From positions 1 to 12,357 of the forward strand of contig JACZTW010000087.1 in the NCBI GenBank assembly GCA_022573485.1: a DNA stretch of 12,357 nt, read 5' to 3'. The translations under genes and the position numbers were made by a program. Shown here in pieces: positions 1 to 6,059 of this stretch. The notes beneath the pieces are model-generated. The model worked only from the letters and a program-made list of their open reading frames with translations, was not told the DNA's origin and made no database searches. Source of the DNA: Planctomycetota bacterium (GTDB lineage: Bacteria > Planctomycetota > Phycisphaerae > UBA1845 > CAIVHJ01). Every line of letters begins with the position of its first letter. Position 1 is the first letter of the stretch.

Positions 1-168
1 ACCTTTCGGCAGGTCGATCTCGGAACGGACGACGTGCAGAAACGAAGTCGGGTTGCCCTCAGCGAGCCGCCTTGCCTCCGTCGTATCGACGACGTCGTAA
101 GGCACACTGGCGACTGTCGCAGCGCTGTCCGGCGTGGATCGCAGGGCATTGAATGGGCGGATTACCAT
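1..168 (-). CDS. DUF1015 family protein, N-terminal part (cut by window edge)
   Basis: The reverse strand from an ATG at 168 reads 56 codons without a stop and leaves the window. The peptide begins MVIRPFNALRSTPD and continues with VPYDVVDTTEARRLAEGNP and SFLHVVRSEIDLP. This matches the N-terminus I know for the DUF1015 family, whose proteins start with a (V/I)xPFxAxRP stretch, then PPYDVV/VPYDVV, then a GNPxSFLHV(S/V)RPEIDLP segment. Family members are about 400 residues long and have no established biochemical role, so I assign no function. The start is supported by a GGAAAG ribosome-binding site at 177-182, 8 nt upstream, and by a sigma70-like promoter at 214-242. The gene lies downstream of moeA on the same strand but seems to have its own promoter, so it is probably not a Moco gene. 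Confidence 0.85.
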   Translation of the reverse strand, partial: MVIRPFNALRSTPDSAATVASVPYDVVDTTEARRLAEGNPTSFLHVVRSEIDLPKG

Positions 169-213
169 CGTTAAGTCTTTCCAGCTAATGATGTTGTGTT
201 GGCAGCGCCCCAT

Positions 214-242
214 TTTATAACGCGAGCAACCGGGTTGGTCAA
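214..242 (-). promoter_or_regulatory. Sigma70-like promoter of the DUF1015 gene
   Basis: On the minus strand TTGACC (242-237) and TATAAA (219-214) are separated by exactly 17 nt. Each hexamer matches the housekeeping consensus at five of six positions. Transcription would begin near 207, leaving a leader of about 40 nt that contains the GGAAAG ribosome-binding site. This is the best promoter match I found in the window. It is read from sequence only. Confidence 0.7.
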
Positions 243-275
243 TTGGTACGCGGCGGCCGAGAAGGCAAGCCGAAC

Positions 276-310
276 TTGTCCCGGGCGTCGCCATCGGTAC
301 ACCGGGACAA
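276..310. repeat. 9-bp perfect inverted repeat after moeA (possible terminator or operator)
   Basis: TTGTCCCGG at 276-284 and CCGGGACAA at 302-310 are exact reverse complements with a 17-nt loop. The repeat lies 25 nt past the moeA stop and upstream of the DUF1015 promoter. RNA from either strand would form a GC-rich hairpin. No T-tract follows it on the minus strand, so it is not a classical intrinsic terminator. It could be a weak or factor-assisted terminator, an mRNA-stabilising 3' end, or a DNA-binding site. Confidence 0.5.
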
Positions 311-334
311 TCAAATGACAGAACCGCCGAGAAG

Positions 335-1567
335 CTAGCGCCAGGTCAAGAGTTCAACGAAAACTTGATCGCCCTGCTTGAAGCCGGGGCAATCCGGCGG
401 CACGTCGATCAGGCAGTTGGCTTTCGCCAGGCCGCCCTGCATGTGCGAGCCTTGACCGGACACGGGCCGAACGACGGGACGGCCCTGCTTCGTCTCCAGC
501 ACACCGCGAAGAAACTCCCGCCGGCCGGGTTTGTGTTGAATATCCGTCGCCAATTCGGCGAGCAGGCCCTGGCGATCGACGTTGGCTACTCCGATCATCT
601 TCAGGATCGCGGGTTTGACCAAATGATGAAATGAAACCTGCGCCGAGACAGGGTTGCCGGGCAGGCCGAACACGAGCGTATCGGCACCCGACTCCTTGCG
701 GTACACACCTACGAAATTGGGTTTGCCGGGCTTCATGTTGATCTTCCAAAAGATCTGCTCCACGCCCAGATCCGCCATGGCTTGTTTCACGTAGTCGAAG
801 TCACCGACCGAAACGCCGCCAACCGTGATCAGGATGTCCGAGTCGTCCAGAGATTCCCGAATTCCCTCCGTAATGACGGCCCGTTCGTCGCGCAGATGGA
901 GAAGTTGGACGTCATCAATCCCCATCTCACGAAGAATCGCGGCCAGCGCGAACGAGTTGGATTCGTAGATTTGTCCCGGCTGGAGTGCCGTCCCCGGCTT
1001 GACCAACTCGTCGCCCGTAACCAGAACGGCCACGCGCGGCTTGCGGTGGACTTCGACTTCCGTCAAACCAACGGTGGCCAACATGCCCACAACCGCTGGA
1101 GTGACTCTTGTCCCGGCGTCGAGAACCTGCTGCCCATGCTGAAACTCTTCACCCTTGCGGCGGATGTTCTCGCCGGGCTTCGCCGGACGCTGGATATGAA
1201 CAAACTCGCCTTCTTCCCGGCAGTACTCGCGCATGATCACCGCTTCGACATCAGCGGGCACAGGAGCGCCGGTCATGATCTTGAGCGCTTTGCCTTTGGA
1301 GAGTGCAACTCCGCTGACATCCTCCCCTGCCCGCACGGTGCCGGTGAGTTCGAGCCGAATCGGCGAGCCCTCGGATGCGCCGGCCACGTCGTCCACCTGG
1401 ACGCCGAATCCATCAACGGCGGAGTTGTCGAAAGACGGCAGGTCCAGCGTTGTGCAGACCGGCATCGCGAGCACGCATCCCAATGCGGATTCGAGGGCGG
1501 CTTTCGTCGCAGGCAGCGGCGCCGCGTGATCGAGCACTGCCGAGCGTGCCTCGTCGAGTTCGATCAT
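335..1567 (-). CDS. moeA: Molybdopterin molybdenumtransferase MoeA
   Basis: This cytoplasmic enzyme inserts molybdate into adenylylated molybdopterin, giving the molybdenum cofactor. The 410-residue protein is full length for the family. Visible signatures are LPSFDNSAVDGF (residues 43-54), the IMTGAPVPAD loop (97-106), ENIRRKGEEF (133-142), VLVTGDEL (181-188) with YESNS (201-205), the ligand-binding ITVGGVSVGDFDYV stretch (247-260), INMKPGKP (276-283) and FGLPGNPVSA (300-309). The C-terminal MoeA domain IV begins after about residue 330. The ATG at 1567 overlaps the moaC stop as ATGA, so the two are probably translationally coupled. It is the last gene of the moaD-moaE-moaC-moeA operon. A paralogue acting in tungsten cofactor synthesis cannot be excluded from sequence alone. 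Confidence 0.97.
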   Translation of the reverse strand: MIELDEARSAVLDHAAPLPATKAALESALGCVLAMPVCTTLDLPSFDNSAVDGFGVQVDDVAGASEGSPIRLELTGTVRAGEDVSGVALSKGKALKIMTGAPVPADVEAVIMREYCREEGEFVHIQRPAKPGENIRRKGEEFQHGQQVLDAGTRVTPAVVGMLATVGLTEVEVHRKPRVAVLVTGDELVKPGTALQPGQIYESNSFALAAILREMGIDDVQLLHLRDERAVITEGIRESLDDSDILITVGGVSVGDFDYVKQAMADLGVEQIFWKINMKPGKPNFVGVYRKESGADTLVFGLPGNPVSAQVSFHHLVKPAILKMIGVANVDRQGLLAELATDIQHKPGRREFLRGVLETKQGRPVVRPVSGQGSHMQGGLAKANCLIDVPPDCPGFKQGDQVFVELLTWR

Positions 1568-2004
1568 GCGTCTGATTTCCCCGGCGAGTCCTCAAAGTCG
1601 GACTTGCCGCCGGTCTTGGAGAGAAGTTTGATGTCCAGCTCCATGCGCTGCCCGAACATTTTGAGCATGTCGTAGATCGTCAATCCGGCGGCTGCGGCGG
1701 CGGTCAGCGCTTCCATCTCGACACCGGTCTTGTAGTTCGCCTTGACTGTGACCGTAGTCGTGACTGTGTCCTCGCCCAATTCGTGTTCCACCCCGACGAA
1801 ACTGATCGGCAACGGGTGGCAATAGGGAATGATCTGGCTCGTATTCTTGGCCGATTGCACTGCCGCTACTTTCGCCACTTCCAGAGGATCGCCTTTCGGA
1901 ATGTCGCCCCGCCGGATACGCTCGATCAATTCAGGTTGGACGTGCAGTCTCGCTTGAGCGATCGCGGTTCGACGCGTGTTGGTCTTGTCAGAGATATCGA
2001 TCAT
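1564..2004 (-). CDS. moaC: Cyclic pyranopterin monophosphate synthase MoaC
   Basis: MoaC converts the MoaA product, 3',8-cyclo-GTP, into cyclic pyranopterin monophosphate, the first stable Moco intermediate. The protein has 146 residues from the ATG at 2004 and begins MIDISDKTNTRRTAIA, the usual MoaC opening. Other signatures are SAKNTSQIIPYCHPLP (51-66), GVEMEAL (94-100), the catalytic TIYDMLK (109-115) and LLSKTGGKSD (127-136). An in-frame upstream start at 2073 would add 23 residues unlike the family and run into moaE, so I reject it. A short AAGG ribosome-binding site (2010-2013) lies 5 nt before the chosen ATG. The gene follows moaE by 31 nt and overlaps moeA by 4 nt. Its partner moaA is not in the window. 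Confidence 0.96.
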   Translation of the reverse strand: MIDISDKTNTRRTAIAQARLHVQPELIERIRRGDIPKGDPLEVAKVAAVQSAKNTSQIIPYCHPLPISFVGVEHELGEDTVTTTVTVKANYKTGVEMEALTAAAAAGLTIYDMLKMFGQRMELDIKLLSKTGGKSDFEDSPGKSDA

Positions 2005-2035
2005 AGTTGCCTTACTGTTCGAGTGGCGCGTGGCC

Positions 2036-2491
2036 TCAGGTGGCTGCTTGTGTCGGTGGCGATTGGCCCGCAACTACTCCCGGCACGCCGACCCAGCCGC
2101 TATCGCCTTCTTCGTAGAACTCCTTCTTCCAAATCGGTACGCGAAGCTTGATTTGGTCGATGACATGCTCGCACGCCCGAAACGCATCCGCCCGATGAGC
2201 CGCGATCACGCCGATCCAGACCGCCATCTCGCCGATGTTCAATGTTCCCACCCGATGAACGCACCGAGCGGCGATGACCTCAAACCGAGTCTTGACTTCG
2301 TTAAGAATGCGCGTGCCTTCCTTGCTCGCCAGGGCTTCGTAGGCTTGATACTCCAATTGACGAATCGGCCGGCCTTCATTGTGATTGCGCACCCAGCCCT
2401 CGAACGTGACCAGAGCCCCCGCAGCCGAGTCCTGCAAGTCGGCCTTCAGATCGAGTTCTTCCAACGGAGTGGATGAAATCGTGAACACCAC
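2036..2491 (-). CDS. moaE: Molybdopterin synthase catalytic subunit MoaE
   Basis: MoaE is the large subunit of molybdopterin synthase. It transfers sulfur from the thiocarboxylated MoaD C-terminus to cyclic pyranopterin monophosphate, making the dithiolene. The 151-residue protein carries GALVTFEGWVRNHNEG (25-40), LEYQAYEALA (46-55), the HRVGTLNIGE segment (79-88), VIAAHRADAF (95-104) and IKLRVPIWKKE (114-124), which holds the conserved active-site lysines. The first possible start is a GTG at 2491 that shares one base with the moaD stop (TAGTG). A second GTG follows at once at 2488 and is better spaced from the purine run in the end of moaD. The tail after residue 138 is not conserved. Confidence 0.95.
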   Translation of the reverse strand: MVFTISSTPLEELDLKADLQDSAAGALVTFEGWVRNHNEGRPIRQLEYQAYEALASKEGTRILNEVKTRFEVIAARCVHRVGTLNIGEMAVWIGVIAAHRADAFRACEHVIDQIKLRVPIWKKEFYEEGDSGWVGVPGVVAGQSPPTQAAT

Positions 2492-2748
2492 TATCCCCCC
2501 GCCACCGGCTGAATAAAAACGACGCGGTCATTGTCATGAAGAAGCACGTCCCAAGACTCGAACTCGTCGTTCACAGCAACCCTCAATACGTCAGCAGACA
2601 GCGAAAACGCATGTCGATCCTTCAGTTCAGCATACAGTTCTTGCGGCGTCGCGGCTGCTGTCGTCACGGTTTCGCCGGCACAGCCGCGCTGCTCCTGAAG
2701 AAGCGCGAAATACTGAATTTCGATCGATTTTTGTTGGTGGCCTGACAT
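2491..2748 (-). CDS. moaD: Molybdopterin synthase sulfur carrier subunit MoaD
   Basis: MoaD is the small ubiquitin-like partner of MoaE. Its C-terminal glycine is activated and thiocarboxylated, then donates sulfur inside the synthase. From the ATG at 2748 the protein has 85 residues and reads MSGHQQKSIEIQYFALLQEQRG, then a beta-grasp body with DVLRVAVNDEFESWDVLLHDNDRVVFIQPVAGG. The terminal Gly-Gly and the preceding DxVxFxxPVAGG are diagnostic. The frame stays open to a GTG at 2799 with an ATG pair at 2775/2772, but those overlap the predicted promoter (2774-2803) and would add non-conserved residues, so I prefer 2748. A GGGA motif lies about 8 nt upstream. It is the first gene of the Moco operon. 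Confidence 0.92.
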   Translation of the reverse strand: MSGHQQKSIEIQYFALLQEQRGCAGETVTTAAATPQELYAELKDRHAFSLSADVLRVAVNDEFESWDVLLHDNDRVVFIQPVAGG

Positions 2749-2773
2749 TCGTAGTTCCCGAGAATCCGCCATC

Positions 2774-2803
2774 ATTAGACCAGATGCCCCCACACACACG
2801 CAA
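2774..2803 (-). promoter_or_regulatory. Candidate promoter of the moaD-moaE-moaC-moeA operon
   Basis: On the minus strand TTGCGT (2803-2798) and TCTAAT (2779-2774) are separated by 18 nt. The -10 matches consensus at five of six positions and the -35 is weaker. Initiation would fall near 2767, about 20 nt before the moaD ATG at 2748. The leader is too short for a Moco riboswitch. Confidence 0.45.
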
Positions 2804-2816
2804 GCCCCGTAAGCGG

Positions 2817-2845
2817 TTGTCGCACCTGACGCGAAGTGCTAAACT
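2817..2845 (+). promoter_or_regulatory. Candidate promoter of mobA
   Basis: On the plus strand TTGTCG (2817-2822) and TAAACT (2840-2845) are 17 nt apart and each matches four of six consensus bases. Initiation near 2852 would leave about 17 nt before the ATG at 2869 and would exclude the in-frame GTG at 2836. The element is back-to-back with the moaD promoter; their -35 hexamers are 13 nt apart. Confidence 0.4.
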
Positions 2846-2868
2846 CGGCGCCGGGCCTCTTTGTCACC

Positions 2869-3510
2869 ATGAGCAAGACCAGTCCTACGCCAATACTCGG
2901 TTCTGTGGTCGCCGGTATCCTCGCCGGAGGAAAGAGTGCGCGCATGGGGCGATCCAAGGCTTTGATCGAGTTGCCAACCGGGGGAACCATGATCGAGCGC
3001 GCAGTGCAGGTGGCCCGACAGATCACCGATGAGGTGGTCGTGCTCGGCCGTGAGATTCACCTGCCCGCCTCGCTGGAGGAACTGACCGTCGTCGATGACG
3101 AGAAACCCGACGGCGGCCCACTCGCTGGGCTGTGCTCTTTGCTCAAGTGTGCGGACCCAGGATGGGGTCTGCTGCTCGCCTGCGACATGCCCTACATTGA
3201 ATCGGCCGTTATTCGGAGGCTTATGGCCCAGGCCGATCCCGATACCGATGCCGTGGTCTTTGAGAGGACCGAACGCCGCGGCAGCTATCACGCCTGCTGT
3301 GCTCTGTACCATTCTCGGATCGCTCGGGCACCCGTGGAGAACCGTGCCCAGCTCGCACCCGCGTTTGAAGTCCTGTTTGACGGCGATGCCAGCCTCAACT
3401 CCCTGCTCAAGCGCATCCGGGTCAAAGCCATCAAGCCGACGCCCGAAGAATCCCGGCAACTGCGCAACATCAACACGCCGGAGGATCTGGCGAAGATGGG
3501 TTCAAACTAA
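2869..3510 (+). CDS. mobA: Molybdenum cofactor guanylyltransferase MobA
   Basis: MobA attaches GMP from GTP to the molybdenum cofactor, making the dinucleotide form used by DMSO-reductase-family enzymes such as nitrate reductases and formate dehydrogenases. The 213-residue protein shows the nucleotidyltransferase signature GILAGGKSARMGRSK (16-30), DDEKPDGGPLAGLCS (76-90), the metal-binding LLACDMP (102-108) and the late NTPEDL (202-207). An in-frame GTG at 2836 would give 224 residues but lies inside the predicted promoter, so the ATG at 2869 is preferred; neither has a strong ribosome-binding site. The gene is divergent from moaD and its stop overlaps that of the converging transporter gene. 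A related MocA-type cytidylyltransferase is less likely, because the KxxxxGxPLAG region matches MobA. Confidence 0.92.
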   Translation: MSKTSPTPILGSVVAGILAGGKSARMGRSKALIELPTGGTMIERAVQVARQITDEVVVLGREIHLPASLEELTVVDDEKPDGGPLAGLCSLLKCADPGWGLLLACDMPYIESAVIRRLMAQADPDTDAVVFERTERRGSYHACCALYHSRIARAPVENRAQLAPAFEVLFDGDASLNSLLKRIRVKAIKPTPEESRQLRNINTPEDLAKMGSN

Positions 3511-4691
3511 TCCCCGTTGCCATCCTTAGCGGTCGGCGGTTTCTCGATCTTGAAGACTCCCCAGATCAGCAGGGCCGCCATCGCCCAGCCAACGGCAAAT
3601 CCGAGCGCAGTGTTCACGGCCAGACATGCTCCCGCCGTGAGAATCATGACGAAGAAATCGGTCTTGGCTGTCTGGTCTCTGCACACCACTGCCAGTTCCA
3701 GCCCGCTAAAAAGAAGCAACACGCCCAATACCGAATGCGGGTACGCTTGCAGCCACGCCAGCAGCGAACCGCCGAACAGCAAAGCCAGAGCGATCTTGGC
3801 CCCTCCGAGGAGCACCACGCTGCCGCCGGTTCGGGCGCCGAAGCGGTATTGAGCAGCCAGTCCGCCCGCACCATGGCACATTGGCATCGCGCCGAAGGGA
3901 CAACACAATAGATTCATCAGACCCACGGAAATGGCCACTTTGCGCGGTCCCGCCGGCCGATCGGGGAAATGGTCCATCGAGAGGGCGCAGACTGCGATCA
4001 CGGAATTGAGCGTCGTGAGCGGAATTTGCGGGATGGTTCCGCGGAGCATGCCCGTCTTCCAATCCTCCCAATTGCCGAAGTTGGGCCAGGCCCAATCGAG
4101 GCCGAACCTGATTTCGCCGAGCAGATTCGGGTTCGCTGCAAACAAAGCGATCAGTCCGATCCCGAAGACCACCAGCGCCCCGGGCACACGGCTGGAGAAG
4201 TACAGCGCCAATACGACCACAACGCAAACGGTAGCGGTGGCCATACTGTCCCAGGCGAAGAGTCTCCCGGTGCCCGCGATCTCATCAAACCCTTTGGTGA
4301 GCAGCTTGAGCCCCAATGCCAGTTGCAGACCGCGAACGACACTCCTGGGCATGACGCGATTCAACCATTCAATCAGCCGCGTCACACCAAGGATCAGAAT
4401 CACGAAGCCGGTCACCATACCCGCAGTGAGAATCTGCGCCTCGTTCAGACCTTCAGAAATCGCGACAGTGGCGATCGCCTTCATCGGCTGAACCGGCATG
4501 GGTATCCCGAAAGCCAGCCCGGTGACGACGTTCATCAGCCCGGCAAAAAGCAGCGCCGGTCCAAGTTGCAGGCCGCACTTGTTGACCATGCCTACCAGCA
4601 GGGGAATGAATGTGCCCAGATCGCCGAGCGCACCGCCGGCTTCTGATCTGTTGAACTGCAATCGCCGCTTGTTCGTGATCGATGAAAACAT
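3507..4691 (-). CDS. MOT1-family molybdate (putative sulfate/molybdate) transporter
   Basis: This 394-residue inner-membrane protein has about ten hydrophobic segments. It carries both signatures of the MOT1 branch of the SulP-related transporters: GDLGTFIPLLVGM (23-35) with FGIPMPVQPMKAIATVAISE (61-80), and PFGAMPMCHGAGGLAAQYRFGARTGG (265-290). MOT1 proteins of plants and algae are high-affinity molybdate importers. Bacterial members are usually annotated only as putative sulfate/molybdate transporters, and here the Moco neighbours strongly favour molybdate. No STAS domain is present, as expected for MOT1 and unlike typical SulP proteins. Its ATG at 4691 has no ribosome-binding site and follows a perfect TATAAT by 8 nt. 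Its stop overlaps the mobA stop. No ABC-type modABC genes are seen. Confidence 0.92.
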   Translation of the reverse strand: MFSSITNKRRLQFNRSEAGGALGDLGTFIPLLVGMVNKCGLQLGPALLFAGLMNVVTGLAFGIPMPVQPMKAIATVAISEGLNEAQILTAGMVTGFVILILGVTRLIEWLNRVMPRSVVRGLQLALGLKLLTKGFDEIAGTGRLFAWDSMATATVCVVVVLALYFSSRVPGALVVFGIGLIALFAANPNLLGEIRFGLDWAWPNFGNWEDWKTGMLRGTIPQIPLTTLNSVIAVCALSMDHFPDRPAGPRKVAISVGLMNLLCCPFGAMPMCHGAGGLAAQYRFGARTGGSVVLLGGAKIALALLFGGSLLAWLQAYPHSVLGVLLLFSGLELAVVCRDQTAKTDFFVMILTAGACLAVNTALGFAVGWAMAALLIWGVFKIEKPPTAKDGNGD

Positions 4692-4699
4692 GCCGAAGG

Positions 4700-4727
4700 A
4701 TTATACCGCACTTGCGTCTCTCGCAAA
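4700..4727 (-). promoter_or_regulatory. Promoter of the MOT1 gene, predicting a leaderless mRNA
   Basis: On the minus strand a perfect TATAAT lies at 4705-4700, with a poor -35 TTTGCG at 4727-4722 and a 16-nt spacer. Only 8 nt separate the -10 from the ATG at 4691, so initiation would fall on or next to the start codon. No Shine-Dalgarno-like sequence is present, which fits a leaderless transcript. The weak -35 suggests that an activator may help. Confidence 0.55.
4712..4726. repeat. Inverted repeat TTGCG-N5-CGCAA over the mot1 -35 region
   Basis: TTGCG (4712-4716) and CGCAA (4722-4726) form a perfect 5-bp inverted repeat with a TCTCT spacer. It covers the -35 hexamer and part of the promoter spacer of the transporter gene. 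That position would suit an operator. The arms are short, so chance is possible. It is also too small and lacks a T-tract, so it is not a convincing terminator for the HIT gene upstream. Confidence 0.35.
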
Positions 4728-4795
4728 CACGTCGAATGCGAAGAGCATCAAGAAGGACAACATCCATTTAGATGGGGTTCAACGACTACCGGTGA

Positions 4796-5236
4796 TCAGT
4801 TTCTTGCCTTCAAGGCTTGCAGCAGTCTCCCGTGGATCTCGTCGGCACGCCCGGGTTCGTACTCCTTGGCGGGCCAGCGGTAACCCAATCCGTCACCTTC
4901 CTTACGCGGAATAATGTGGAAATGGACATGTTCCACAGCCTGGCCGGCCACTTGCCCGTTGTTCTGCAGAATGTTGTAGCCCTCAGCCTCGGTCACTTTG
5001 ACGACCACTCGGGCCAGTCTCGGCAGCAGTGTCGTGAGTTCCCGTACTTCCTGTTCGGGCATCTCGTCCAGGCGGGCGTAGTGGCGTTTCGGAATCACCA
5101 ACAAGTGGGCCTCCGCCAGCGGGCCGATGTCCATAAACGCCAAAACGCTCTTCGTTTCCAGCACACTCATAGATGGTATTTGGCCGGCGACTATCTTGCA
5201 GAAGATGCAGTCGGGCTCAGAAACTTCGGCAGCCAT
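4796..5236 (-). CDS. HIT-family nucleotide hydrolase/transferase (HINT/Fhit-like)
   Basis: HIT proteins hydrolyse or transfer nucleoside monophosphates using a histidine triad. From the ATG at 5236 the protein has 146 residues. It begins with the CIFCKI motif (10-15), whose cysteines can bind zinc, followed by AEAHLLVIPKRHY (41-53) and ends with the catalytic EHVHFHIIPR (102-111), in which H103, H105 and H107 are the triad. Length and motifs suit a housekeeping HIT protein. A GGGGA ribosome-binding site (5245-5249) lies 8 nt upstream. In-frame upstream starts (GTG 5290, ATG 5284) would add residues before the usual family beginning and are less likely. The gene lies 84 nt after rplQ on the same strand, so it is probably the last gene of the ribosomal operon. 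The exact substrate cannot be told. Confidence 0.9.
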   Translation of the reverse strand: MAAEVSEPDCIFCKIVAGQIPSMSVLETKSVLAFMDIGPLAEAHLLVIPKRHYARLDEMPEQEVRELTTLLPRLARVVVKVTEAEGYNILQNNGQVAGQAVEHVHFHIIPRKEGDGLGYRWPAKEYEPGRADEIHGRLLQALKARN

Positions 5237-5320
5237 GTGCGGAATCCCCTGGCCAGTAGCCTCGGCACGCTCTGCGAAGCACATCCGCACATCAAGCGAT
5301 ACCGCCGCAGGCTGGGCGCG

Positions 5321-6040
5321 TTACTCCGGCGAAGCCTCGCCTTTCGCCTCGGTGTCCGGCGCCTGCTCGGCAGGCTCGCTATCCTTGGGCTCTGAAGCCC
5401 CCTCTGAAGCTTCGCTCTTGGGGCGCTCGACAGCGGCTTGGCCCTTCTTGCCGGTTTTCAGCACCGCGGCATAGCGAGCGTCGATCCGCCGGCGTCGCGC
5501 GGACTTGCCAGGCTTGGGGACGTTGCTCGGCACTTCTTCTTCGCCTACAAGCTGTAGGATCGCCTGAGCACCTTGATCCCCCAAGCGCGTCTTGGCGAGC
5601 CTGATGATGCGTGTGTAGCCTCCCTCTCGATCTTCATACCGCTCGGCGATTTCGTTAATCAATCGGTGACTAATTGCCGTCACTGTGAACGGAAGTGAAC
5701 CCTTGCCCTCACCCGTACGGTAGTGACGGCCACTGCGCGATCTCCGGACCGCCCGCCGCCCGGCATTGGACATGTTGTCGTACTCGCCTTGATGCTCCAC
5801 GGCAATAAAGAAGCGCTCTGTCAACAAGCTCTGAAGCCGACGCCGCGCACCTAAGTCCCCCTGACGAGCCTTCTTCGCCAGCGTGATCATGCGCTCGGCA
5901 AAAGGCCGCAGATCCTTTGCCTTCTGCAAGGTCGTGGTGATTTGACCATGCTCGAACAGACTCTGGGCCTGGTTCCGCCGGAGCGCCTTGCGGTGCTCCA
6001 TGGTTCTACCGAGTTTCCGAAATGCGAGGCGATGTCTCAT
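5321..6040 (-). CDS. rplQ: 50S ribosomal protein L17 with internal insertion and acidic tail
   Basis: L17 binds 23S rRNA in the large subunit. The N-terminus MRHRLAFRKLGRTMEHRKALRRNQ and the ITTTLQKAKDLRPFAERMITLAKK (34-57) and RYEDREGGYTRIIRLAKTRLGDQGAQAILQLVG (134-166) segments are typical. The protein is 239 residues, about twice the usual 115-130. Two additions explain this. One is a basic stretch of some 40 residues at about 83-124 (MSNAGRRAVRRSRSGRHYRTG and flanks), between the two conserved halves. The other is a tail of about 70 residues after position 168, first basic (KSARRRRIDARY), then rich in E, P, A and S. Transcription comes from rpoA 19 nt upstream. An AGG motif about 7 nt before the ATG at 6040 is the only ribosome-binding signal. 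Confidence 0.95.
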   Translation of the reverse strand: MRHRLAFRKLGRTMEHRKALRRNQAQSLFEHGQITTTLQKAKDLRPFAERMITLAKKARQGDLGARRRLQSLLTERFFIAVEHQGEYDNMSNAGRRAVRRSRSGRHYRTGEGKGSLPFTVTAISHRLINEIAERYEDREGGYTRIIRLAKTRLGDQGAQAILQLVGEEEVPSNVPKPGKSARRRRIDARYAAVLKTGKKGQAAVERPKSEASEGASEPKDSEPAEQAPDTEAKGEASPE

Positions 6041-6059
6041 GATTCAACCTGTGATGTAG

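Noticed and set aside
782..1675. A 297-codon open frame on the plus strand across moeA
   Set aside because: It lies opposite moeA, which has full family motifs, and its translation resembles no protein. GC-rich third positions create long antisense frames.
2005..2073. Extended start of moaC at 2073
   Set aside because: It would add 23 residues (MRANRHRHKQ...) not seen in MoaC and overlap moaE; the MIDISDK start at 2004 is canonical.
2791..2800. CA dinucleotide run upstream of mobA as a repeat
   Set aside because: It is only about four units long, too short to be called a microsatellite.
2749..2868. A molybdenum cofactor riboswitch ahead of moaD
   Set aside because: The predicted leader is only about 20 nt, and the interval shows no extended set of paired stems. 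There is no room for the known Moco RNA fold.
4692..4795. Intrinsic terminator between the HIT gene and mot1
   Set aside because: Only short stems are present (CATC/GATG and TTGCG/CGCAA), and none is followed by a T-run on the minus strand.
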